Assembly: GCA_900554625.1 (NCBI GenBank)
Contig: USHP01000036.1
Span: 1-11,069 of the forward strand
Direction of reading: 5' to 3'
From: an uncultured Eubacteriales bacterium
GTDB lineage: Bacteria; Bacillota; Clostridia; Oscillospirales; Oscillospiraceae
DNA length: 11,069 nucleotides
Made by a program: the position numbers and the translations under genes. Position 1 is the first letter of the stretch, and each line of letters opens with the position of its first letter. Shown one piece after another: positions 6,076 through 11,069 of the stretch. The notes below the pieces were generated by a model. It was not told the DNA's origin. It saw only the letters and a list, made by a program, of their open reading frames with translations, and searched no databases.

Positions 6076-7017
6076 TTATACACTTTGTCCCAGCAGCAGA
6101 GATGCGTCCAGACAAATATCCGTCTTTTTCACCTTCTGCCAGGAAAATTCTCCGATCAATTCCTCTGCGCTGACCTTACAGGGCCGGTCAATCACCCCGG
6201 CGGCATGGGCAAGGGTGCCCAGAATCTGCTCCGGCTGGAAGTGCAGTTTCAGCTGTCCTAAGTCCAGATCTTTATCTCGTTTGCTCAGCCGCCGCCCGTC
6301 GGGGGCCAGCAGCATAGGCACATGGGCATAAACGGGATGGGAAAATCCGAACAGCTCCTGCAAATACATCTGCCGGGGGGCGGAGCTAAGCAAATCCATT
6401 CCCCGTACCACTTCCGTGACTCCCGCTTCTCCATCGTCCACCGTCACCGCCAGCTGGTACACATATACCCCATCCGCCCGGCGCACCACCATATCGCCGC
6501 AGTCGGTGGCAAGGTTCAGAGAATATTCTCCCTGAACCAGATCGGTAAACTGCCAGATCTTATCCGGCACCATTACCCGCCAGGCAGGACTTCTGGAAAA
6601 TGCCGCTCGCTGCGCATCCGTCAGATTCCGGCAGGTGCCGGGGTAGACATACGTACCATCGGACAGGTGAGGGGCATTGACGCTATGCAGCTGACTGCGG
6701 GTACAGTAGCACGGATACAGCAGCCCCAAATCCCGCAGTTTTTCAAAATATCCGTCATACCCCCGGCTTCTTTTGCTTTGGGCCGGGGTCTCCCGGTCAT
6801 AAGTAAGGCCCAGCCAGGCAAGATCTTCCCGCAGAATCCGGGCATTTTCTTCGCTGGTGCGCAGGGTGTCCAGATCTTCCATCCGCAGCACCATTTCTCC
6901 ATTCTGAGCGCGCACCGACAGCCAGGCCATCAGCGCTGCAAACACATTGCCCAAATGCATCCGCCCGGAGGGGGTGGGGGCAAACCGTCCCGTTACCCCA
7001 GCCATTGAATCCACCAC
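6076..7017 (-). CDS. gluQ: Glutamyl-queuosine tRNA(Asp) synthetase
   Basis: 313-aa paralogue of the glutamyl-tRNA synthetase catalytic domain. GluQ-RS activates glutamate without tRNA and attaches it to the queuosine base at position 34 of tRNA-Asp. The class I signature is RFAPTPSGRMHLGN (11-24), with HLGN as the HIGH motif; RLSKRDKDL (243-251) is the KMSKS-like loop. RRADGVYVYQLAVTVDD (179-195) is typical of the family. The GluQ zinc site appears intact: C103, C105, Y125 and C129 (CYC, then YPGTC). The anticodon-binding domain of true GltX is absent, as expected at this length. ATG 7017 overlaps the end of the upstream acidic-protein gene by 25 bp; an in-frame ATG at 7005 (MAGVTGRFAP, after GGTGG) is an equally good start. 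The window does not show queuosine synthesis genes. Confidence 0.92.
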   Translation of the reverse strand: MVDSMAGVTGRFAPTPSGRMHLGNVFAALMAWLSVRAQNGEMVLRMEDLDTLRTSEENARILREDLAWLGLTYDRETPAQSKRSRGYDGYFEKLRDLGLLYPCYCTRSQLHSVNAPHLSDGTYVYPGTCRNLTDAQRAAFSRSPAWRVMVPDKIWQFTDLVQGEYSLNLATDCGDMVVRRADGVYVYQLAVTVDDGEAGVTEVVRGMDLLSSAPRQMYLQELFGFSHPVYAHVPMLLAPDGRRLSKRDKDLDLGQLKLHFQPEQILGTLAHAAGVIDRPCKVSAEELIGEFSWQKVKKTDICLDASLLLGQSV

Positions 7018-7466
7018 AGAACCACCGCCAGAATGCCGATGATTTCCAGAATTGCCAGAAAAACCAGACCACCGATGCCTTTATCCTTATAATCTTCGTC
7101 AAAGACCGCCGCGTCCTCGTCCAGTTCTTCGTATTCTTCCTCTTCGTATACCGGAGCTTTCTTTACTTTCTTTGCTTTCTTTTTCTTCTTGGAAGCTTGG
7201 GAAACTTTCTTCTGAGGAGCTTTCATTCGGGTGCCGTAGCCGTTGGCGTGATTGCGTACCTCCGGCTCTCCCGACAGAAGTTCGTCTAAGTTATCTACCC
7301 ATCCCTGGTCGGAGCCATAGAGGGCATTGTTCAGATCGTCCTCGTCAAAGAATTCATCATACTCTCCGTATTCATCCTCTTCACTCTGCTCGAATTCTTC
7401 TTCCTCTTCTTCCGCCAGAAGCTCTTCTTCCAGCCGGCGCAGTTCCCGGCTCGGATCATCAAACAT
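6993..7466 (-). CDS. Highly acidic, C-terminally membrane-anchored protein of unknown function
   Basis: 157-aa protein of unusual composition. Residues 1-45 are almost entirely acidic (a run of six or more Glu at 19-24, then many Asp/Glu/Tyr). A polar middle follows (46-82), then a strongly basic patch (KKKKKAKKVKK, 93-103), a second acidic stretch (108-129), and one hydrophobic C-terminal segment (131-152: IGGLVFLAILEIIGILAVVL) ending WWIQWLG. This looks like a tail-anchored protein with a cytoplasmic charged region. The start is firm: AAAGGAGGG (7474-7482) precedes the ATG at 7466. It overlaps gluQ by 25 bp, so the two should be co-expressed, and it is divergent from dnaA. No family recognised; the low-complexity charge makes homology unreliable. 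Confidence 0.8.
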   Translation of the reverse strand: MFDDPSRELRRLEEELLAEEEEEEFEQSEEDEYGEYDEFFDEDDLNNALYGSDQGWVDNLDELLSGEPEVRNHANGYGTRMKAPQKKVSQASKKKKKAKKVKKAPVYEEEEYEELDEDAAVFDEDYKDKGIGGLVFLAILEIIGILAVVLWWIQWLG

Positions 7467-7489
7467 AGACTTTCCCTCCTTTGCTGGCT

Positions 7490-7518
7490 ATTTTACCCGA
7501 TTGGGTGGGGAAAGTAAA
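7490..7518 (-). promoter_or_regulatory. Candidate promoter of the acidic protein-gluQ unit
   Basis: Minus strand: -35 TTTACT (7518-7513), 17 bp, -10 TAAAAT (7495-7490). This gives a very short leader, with the ribosome site at 7482-7474 almost at the predicted start, so the call is moderate. Confidence 0.4.
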
Positions 7519-7630
7519 GAGAATTCCGCCCTGGAAGCAGAATTTCTCTTACCGTAGGATTCTTTTTTACACTTGCGGCAAAATACCGAATCTTTCCCAT
7601 TGCTATTCTTGGAATATTACCAAAAACCAC

Positions 7631-7659
7631 TTGTCTTTTATAGTAAAATGTGATAAAAT
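7631..7659 (+). promoter_or_regulatory. Candidate dnaA promoter with extended -10
   Basis: TTGTCT (7631-7636), 17 bp, TAAAAT (7654-7659), with TG at 7651-7652 making an extended -10 (TGaTAAAAT). Transcription would start near 7666, giving a leader of about 75 nt to the dnaA ATG at 7741. I found no DnaA box in the 274-bp gap 7467-7740, so DnaA autoregulation from upstream boxes is not evident. Confidence 0.6.
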
Positions 7660-7726
7660 TTAAGGTGATATATTATGTACAAACAGAAGCCGCCTGTTTT
7701 CATTTTTTGGCTTGTGAGAGAGATGG

Positions 7727-7733
7727 AAAGGAG
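7727..7733 (+). promoter_or_regulatory. Ribosome binding site fixing the dnaA start
   Basis: AAAGGAG, 7 bases before ATG 7741. This favours 7741 over the in-frame upstream ATG at 7675, which would add 22 residues (MYKQKPPVFIFW...) not seen in DnaA proteins. The upstream ATG does have an AAGGTGAT in front, but that sequence lies at the predicted transcription start. Confidence 0.75.
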
Positions 7734-7740
7734 CCATAGT

Positions 7741-9054
7741 ATGTATTCATCCGCCTACGTCTGGGCCAAGGTGCTGAGCCATATGGAAGAACGCCTGGGC
7801 GCCGTTACCGTGTCGGCCTGGTTCGACGATGCCGAGGTGGTGGAGCTGAACGAGAACAATCTGATTCTCTATTCCCCCTCGGACTTCCGCCGGGAGATTA
7901 TCCGCCGCCGCTGCACCGACTACATCCATGACGCCCTGAAAGAGATTTTCAATTCCGACGCCAAGCTGCTGGTGTTCGGCGACGAAGAGCTGGCTGCCCG
8001 GAAAAATAAGGGGACTCCTCCCACGTCTATGGATTTTAACCCTCAGTTCACCTTTGACAATTTTGTGGTAGGCCCCTCCAACCGGTTTGCCCATTCCGCT
8101 GCCATTGCCGTCAGCAAGACCCCGGGCCAGGTGTACAACCCCCTGTTCCTCTATGGCCCTCCCGGCGTGGGCAAGACCCATCTGCTGTACGCCATTGCCA
8201 ACGGCATCCGCAAGGAAAATCCCAACGCCAACATTGTCTACATCAAAGGCGACCAGTTTACAAATGAGCTGATCGACGCCATTAAAAACGGTAAAAATAT
8301 CGAATTCCGGTCCAAATACCGGGAAGCGGATCTGTTCCTGGTGGATGATATTCAGTTTATCGCCGGTAAGGAATCCACCCAGGAGGAATTTTTCCATACC
8401 TTCAATAAGCTCTACGAAGAGCACAAGCAGATTGTGCTGACATCTGACCGCAAGCCTGATGACATGCTCACCTTGGAAGAGCGTCTTCGCAGCCGTTTCC
8501 TCTGGGGTCTGATTGCGGACATCAACCCCCCGGATTACGAGACCCGGATGGCCATTATCAAAAACAAGGCCAAGCAGCTGGGATTGAACCTCAGCGACGA
8601 AGTGTGCAACTACATTGCGGTGAACATCACTTCCAACGTCCGGCAGATTGAAGGAACGGTGAAAAAGATTCTGGCCTACCGGGATCTGAACAACATGCCT
8701 CTGGATCTTCCCAACATTTCCCGGGCCATTGACGACATGTTCAAGTCCGAAGGCAACGCCGTACCCACTCCAGCTCTGATTATCACCCAGGTCAGCAAGT
8801 TCTATAATGTAGATGAGCAGGTGCTTCGCGGCACCCAGAAGAACAAGGGCACTGCCGAAGCCCGGCAGGTTGCCATGTATCTGATCCGCAAGCTCACCAA
8901 TCTGTCCCTGCCGGATATCGGCAAGGAATTTGGCCGGGATCACTCCACGGTACTCTATGCCATCCGGAAAGTGGAAGTGGCTCTGAAAAACGGCGACGCC
9001 AACATGCAGAACAACGTCCGGGACGTCACCTCCAACATTAACTCCAGCCTTTAA
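7741..9054 (+). CDS. dnaA: Chromosomal replication initiator DnaA
   Basis: 437-aa initiator that binds DnaA boxes at oriC, oligomerises with ATP and melts the origin. Domain I (about 1-75, AYVWAKVLSHMEERLGAVTVSAWF) recruits the helicase and regulators. A short linker domain II lies at about 76-100. The AAA+ domain III has Walker A GPPGVGKT (139-146), Walker B LFLVDDIQF (198-206), an arginine-finger region EERLRSRF (246-253) and sensor-type SNVRQIEGTVKKI (298-310). Domain IV carries the DnaA-box-reading helix-turn-helix, with FGRDHSTVLYAIRKVE (397-412) matching the DnaA signature. Length is normal. It starts at ATG 7741 behind AAAGGAG. It is divergent from the acidic protein gene; oriC follows it and dnaN lies beyond. 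rpmH, the usual upstream neighbour, is absent. Confidence 0.98.
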   Translation: MYSSAYVWAKVLSHMEERLGAVTVSAWFDDAEVVELNENNLILYSPSDFRREIIRRRCTDYIHDALKEIFNSDAKLLVFGDEELAARKNKGTPPTSMDFNPQFTFDNFVVGPSNRFAHSAAIAVSKTPGQVYNPLFLYGPPGVGKTHLLYAIANGIRKENPNANIVYIKGDQFTNELIDAIKNGKNIEFRSKYREADLFLVDDIQFIAGKESTQEEFFHTFNKLYEEHKQIVLTSDRKPDDMLTLEERLRSRFLWGLIADINPPDYETRMAIIKNKAKQLGLNLSDEVCNYIAVNITSNVRQIEGTVKKILAYRDLNNMPLDLPNISRAIDDMFKSEGNAVPTPALIITQVSKFYNVDEQVLRGTQKNKGTAEARQVAMYLIRKLTNLSLPDIGKEFGRDHSTVLYAIRKVEVALKNGDANMQNNVRDVTSNINSSL

Positions 9055-9217
9055 CTTCTTTTTCTCTTCTTTTTCTTGAAAGAAAAAGAAGCAAAAAGAA
9101 CTTTAGTGGCGCACGGGGTATGGTGGTTAGTTGGGCTTTGTGCCCGGTAACCATGGATAGTGCTATGGGTTCGCTTCGCTTTGCTCGCTCTTTTTTCTCT
9201 CTTTTTTTCTCTCAATT
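9055..9217. other. dnaA 3' flank: A+T-rich palindrome, hairpin and polypyrimidine tracts
   Basis: No gene seen. Starting at the dnaA stop there is a 23-nt pyrimidine run (9055-9077) that forms the left arm of a 26-nt palindrome (9066-9091, arms CTTCTTTTTCTT and AAGAAAAAGAAG around GA). It could act as a weak terminator, but no U-run follows. A second possible hairpin is at 9124-9153 (TGGTTA/TAACCA with inner GGGC/GCCC). Then come repeated TCGCT units (9171-9190) and a 26-nt pyrimidine tract (9188-9213) leading into oriC. The whole resembles a dispersed intergenic repeat more than unique sequence (inference). Confidence 0.5.
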
Positions 9218-9219
9218 TT

Positions 9220-9238
9220 TTCCACAGGGGCTGTGGAA
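9220..9238. repeat. 19-bp inverted repeat in oriC, copy 1
   Basis: TTCCACAGGGGCTGTGGAA: arms of 8 bp (TTCCACAG/CTGTGGAA) around GGG, pairing two convergent DnaA-box cores. An identical copy is at 9281-9299. Confidence 0.9.
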
Positions 9239-9280
9239 TGTGGAAAACGAAACTGTGGAAAAGTTTCGACGAAATTTCGC

Positions 9281-9299
9281 TTCCACAGGGGCTGTGGAA
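9281..9299. repeat. 19-bp inverted repeat in oriC, copy 2
   Basis: Exact copy of the element at 9220-9238, 61 bp downstream. Its right half is also part of a 16-bp direct repeat CTGTGGAAAAGTTTCG, found at 9253-9268 and 9292-9307. Confidence 0.9.
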
Positions 9300-9380
9300 A
9301 AGTTTCGGAAAATACACATTGCCCTGTGGAGAAAAAATCCCTGGGGCCGTAAGGGAAATCCCGGTTTTCCACATAAGTTT

Positions 9381-9442
9381 CTACTACCCCTATTACCACT
9401 ACCTTAACTTACGATAGATATATAGATCTGTATATTCTCTAA
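9381..9442. promoter_or_regulatory. DnaA-trio-like tract and probable DNA unwinding element
   Basis: Seven bases after the last DnaA box the plus strand reads in triplets CTA CTA CCC CTA TTA CCA CTA (9381-9401). Five of seven fit (C/T)TA, the complement of the 3'-(G/A)AT-5' trios that load DnaA onto a single strand in Bacillus subtilis. Directly after it, 9404-9442 is A+T-rich (with GATAGATATATAGAT and TGTATATTC) and is the natural place for strand opening. Assignment rests on pattern and position. Confidence 0.65.
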
Positions 9443-9460
9443 CAAGAAAGGAACTTGACT

Positions 9461-10570
9461 ATGCGTTTTACCTGTGAAAAAAGCATGCTGGTAACGGGTC
9501 TGAATATTGCCGGCCGTACCGTAGCACAGAAAAGCAGTCTTTCCGTCATCGAAGGCATCCTCTGCAAGGCAGGACACTACCTGACTTTGACAGGATATAA
9601 TATGGAGACCGCCATTAGCTACGAAATTGAAGCGGACATTTCCGATCCCGGCGAGTGCATTCTCCCTGCCAAGCTGTTCGGTGACATTATCCGCCGTCTG
9701 CCCGAAGGGCCGGTGACGGTGGTGGTAGACGATAGCTTCAAGGTTTCCATCCGTTCCGGTTACGCTTCCTTTACCATTTCTGCCGAAACAGCGGAGGATT
9801 ATCCGGAGCTGCCCGACGTCAATTCCGGACGGGCCATTTCCATCCCCCAGAATCAGCTGAAGGAGCTGATCTCCGGCACCATCTTTGCCGTTTCGGAAAA
9901 TCAGGGCCGTCCCATTCACACCGGCGTGAAGTTTGAGGTCACCAACGAAACCATCACTGCGGTAGCGGTGGACGGTTTCCGTCTGGCCCGCCGGACTTAT
10001 CATCCGGAAGAAGGCACCGGACGGGAGATGAATTTCGTTGTCCCCGCACCGGGACTGAAGGAAGTGGAGAAAATCCTGACCGATACGGAAGACAATGCTG
10101 CCTTTACCTTAGGCCCCAAGCACATTCTGTTCCAGATCGGCCGGGCAACCCTGGTCTGCCGGCTGCTGGAAGGTGAATTTTTGGATTGGCGGCGGGTGGT
10201 ACCTACCGACTGTCCCATCAAGCTCATTGCCAATGTTTCGGAACTGGCCTCTTCCGTGGAACGTGTCGGCCTGATTGTTTCGGAAAAATACAAAAGCCCC
10301 GTGCGCTGCATCTTCTCTAATCAGGAATTGCAGATGCGCACCAACACCACCATCGGCGCTGCCGAGGACCGGTGCAGTTTCGCCGGTGACGGAAAAGAGC
10401 TGGAAATCGGCTTCAATGTCCGCTACCTGGCCGATGCCCTCCGGGTGGTGCCTGCCCAGGAAGTGACCCTGGAGCTGACCAACGGCTTAAGCCCCATTGT
10501 GCTGACCCCCGTGGATGACAAATACGACTTTGCCTATATGGTACTGCCGGTTCGGATCAAGAATGGTTAA
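9461..10570 (+). CDS. dnaN: DNA polymerase III beta subunit (sliding clamp)
   Basis: 369-aa sliding clamp that forms a ring dimer around DNA and tethers the polymerase and other factors. It opens MRFTCEKSMLVTGLNIAGRTV, followed by the usual beta-clamp pattern of three repeated domains: GDIIRRLP near 83-90, FTISAETAEDYPELPDV in the second-domain lead, and GVKFEVTNETITAVAVDGFRLARR in domain II. The C-terminal YMVLPVRIKNG matches the YLVMPMR-type end that forms the partner-binding pocket. Length is normal. I chose ATG 9461, with AGAAAGGAA at 9445-9453; the in-frame TTG at 9455 would only add two residues. It follows oriC and is separated by 10 bp from the S4-domain gene, so dnaN-yaaA-recF form an operon. 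Confidence 0.97.
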   Translation: MRFTCEKSMLVTGLNIAGRTVAQKSSLSVIEGILCKAGHYLTLTGYNMETAISYEIEADISDPGECILPAKLFGDIIRRLPEGPVTVVVDDSFKVSIRSGYASFTISAETAEDYPELPDVNSGRAISIPQNQLKELISGTIFAVSENQGRPIHTGVKFEVTNETITAVAVDGFRLARRTYHPEEGTGREMNFVVPAPGLKEVEKILTDTEDNAAFTLGPKHILFQIGRATLVCRLLEGEFLDWRRVVPTDCPIKLIANVSELASSVERVGLIVSEKYKSPVRCIFSNQELQMRTNTTIGAAEDRCSFAGDGKELEIGFNVRYLADALRVVPAQEVTLELTNGLSPIVLTPVDDKYDFAYMVLPVRIKNG

Positions 10571-10580
10571 GAGGTAGTCT

Positions 10581-10826
10581 ATGAAAGTAATTGTAAAGAA
10601 AAAAGATGGCGCCGTACCCGTTGCCATCGGCACGGAATACATCAAGCTTCAGGACGCCATGAAGCTGGCAAACCTGGTTGCCACCGGCGGCGAAGCCAAG
10701 GCCCTGATTCAGGAGGGCCAGGTGGAGGCAAATGGAGAGGTCTGCACCATGCGGGGCAAAAAGCTCTATCCTGAGGATACCTTCACCTTCCAGGGTCAGA
10801 CCTACCGGATCGTGCATCAGGTATGA
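10581..10826 (+). CDS. yaaA: S4-domain RNA-binding protein YaaA/RlbA
   Basis: 81-aa S4-like RNA-binding protein found between dnaN and recF in most Firmicutes. The S4 core is visible at about 22-60: IKLQDAMKLANLVATGGEAK, ALIQEGQVEANGEV and MRGKKLYPEDTF. This is the helix-turn plus beta layout of the RNA-binding S4 fold. The role in the cell is not firmly known; a link to ribosome or translation has been proposed for relatives. GAGG at 10571-10574 precedes the ATG. The stop overlaps the recF start (ATGA), so recF translation is probably coupled to it. Length is slightly above the ~70 residues of Bacillus YaaA. Confidence 0.92.
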   Translation: MKVIVKKKDGAVPVAIGTEYIKLQDAMKLANLVATGGEAKALIQEGQVEANGEVCTMRGKKLYPEDTFTFQGQTYRIVHQV

Positions 10827-11069
10827 ATCTGGAATCTGTTGCATTGCGAAGCTTTCGCAATTATCAGGAAGCCCAGCTTACCTTTGATCCCGGGGTCAAC
10901 CTGATCGTGGGAGACAACGCCCAGGGAAAGACCAATCTTCTGGAGGCCATTGCCTACCTTGGCAGCGGAAAAAGCTTCCGGGCCCAGAAAACCGCGGAGC
11001 TGATCCGCTTCGGAGCGGATTTTGGGGAAGTGGAAGGGACGGTCTTTGCCCAGCAGCGAAAACAAACCC
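10823..11069 (+). CDS. recF: DNA repair ATPase RecF (5' end only)
   Basis: The first 82 residues of RecF, an SMC-like ATPase that helps load RecA at single-strand gaps with RecO and RecR. It begins MNLESVALRSFRNYQEAQLTF, the typical RecF opening. Walker A follows within VGDNAQGKTNLLEAIAYL (about 31-48), and then the GSGKSFRAQKTAELIRFG stretch characteristic of the family. The ATG at 10823 overlaps the yaaA stop (ATGA) and has no clear ribosome site of its own, which fits translational coupling. The gene runs off the right edge; about 280 more residues are expected. Confidence 0.95.
   Translation, partial: MNLESVALRSFRNYQEAQLTFDPGVNLIVGDNAQGKTNLLEAIAYLGSGKSFRAQKTAELIRFGADFGEVEGTVFAQQRKQT

Larger units (their letters stand above)
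9218..9442. other. oriC: Replication origin oriC with DnaA-box cluster
   Basis: Between dnaA and dnaN lies a dense set of DnaA boxes. Five copies of TTTTCCACA: 9218-9226 (+), 9239-9247 (-), 9254-9262 (-), 9293-9301 (-) and 9365-9373 (+). One TTCTCCACA at 9325-9333 (-), a single mismatch from TTATCCACA. Two weaker partners: CATTCCACA at 9232-9240 (-) and GCTTCCACA at 9279-9287 (+). The last good box is followed by a DnaA-trio-like tract and an A+T-rich stretch abutting dnaN, the order seen in Bacillus oriC. The location, dnaN spacing and box density make this the origin with high confidence. All boxes seen are in this one gap; none lies upstream of dnaA. Confidence 0.94.

Noticed and set aside
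6067..6079. ATAAAG-C-CTTTAT palindrome at the gluQ stop as a terminator
   Set aside because: The usable stem is only about four A/T pairs with a short following T-run (CATTTTT); too weak to call.
5361..6173. 270-aa plus-strand open frame over the nucleotidyltransferase
   Set aside because: Antisense to an intact, motif-bearing gene; composition matches a shadow frame.
7747..8943. 398-aa open frame antisense to dnaA
   Set aside because: Complete shadow of a certain gene, with no recognisable domain and no promoter or ribosome site.
9051..9407. Several short open frames on both strands of the dnaA-dnaN gap
   Set aside because: They translate the DnaA boxes and polypyrimidine tracts into repetitive peptides (FFSLFF, TFPQPLW); no ribosome sites. 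The region is oriC.
9404..9436. A dnaN promoter in the A+T-rich stretch (TATATT at 9431-9436)
   Set aside because: No convincing -35 at 16-18 bp; the A+T richness is better explained as the unwinding element.

Overview
The window is a chromosomal replication-origin region from a low-to-mid G+C Firmicute, most likely a Clostridia/Oscillospirales-type gut bacterium. The evidence is the dnaA-dnaN-yaaA(S4)-recF order, canonical Firmicute parS sites (TGTTTCACGTGAAACA) beside parA/soj, strong AGGAGG-type ribosome binding sites, sigma-A-like promoters, and a DUF1836 regulator typical of Firmicutes. The species assignment is inference.

Left part (1-1285): the 5' two thirds of a ParA/Soj ATPase on the minus strand, running off the left edge. 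It is followed by an intergenic stretch holding two perfect parS palindromes, then a minus-strand zinc-ribbon plus single-TM protein, then a divergent promoter region.

Middle plus-strand block (1286-4947): a probable operon driven by a near-consensus promoter (TTGACA-N17-TATTAT). It encodes a DUF1836 helix-turn-helix protein, a 72-aa zinc-ribbon protein, HflK and HflC (SPFH membrane proteins, overlapping ATGA), and two small unrecognised membrane proteins. It ends at a strong, probably bidirectional hairpin terminator (4976-5006).

Minus-strand block (5028-7466): a sugar-phosphate-type nucleotidyltransferase with its own promoter, and a two-gene unit of a highly acidic tail-anchored protein overlapping gluQ (glutamyl-queuosine tRNA-Asp synthetase).

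Right part (7467-11069): dnaA, a 406-bp dnaA-dnaN gap containing oriC (at least six good DnaA boxes, two copies of a 19-bp inverted repeat, a DnaA-trio-like tract and an A+T-rich probable unwinding element), dnaN, the S4-domain gene yaaA/rlbA, and the 5' end of recF.

The replication and segregation genes form one functional group: initiator, origin, clamp, partition ATPase and centromere sites within 10 kb. What is unusual is the filling between parA and dnaA. The classical rpmH-rnpA-yidC-jag-mnmE-mnmG-rsmG series is absent there, replaced by hflKC, gluQ, a nucleotidyltransferase and several unknown membrane or zinc-ribbon proteins. I see no defence system, transposon, CRISPR array, tRNA or rRNA. 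The most interesting items are the fine structure of oriC and the uncharacterised small proteins next to parS, oriC and hflKC.
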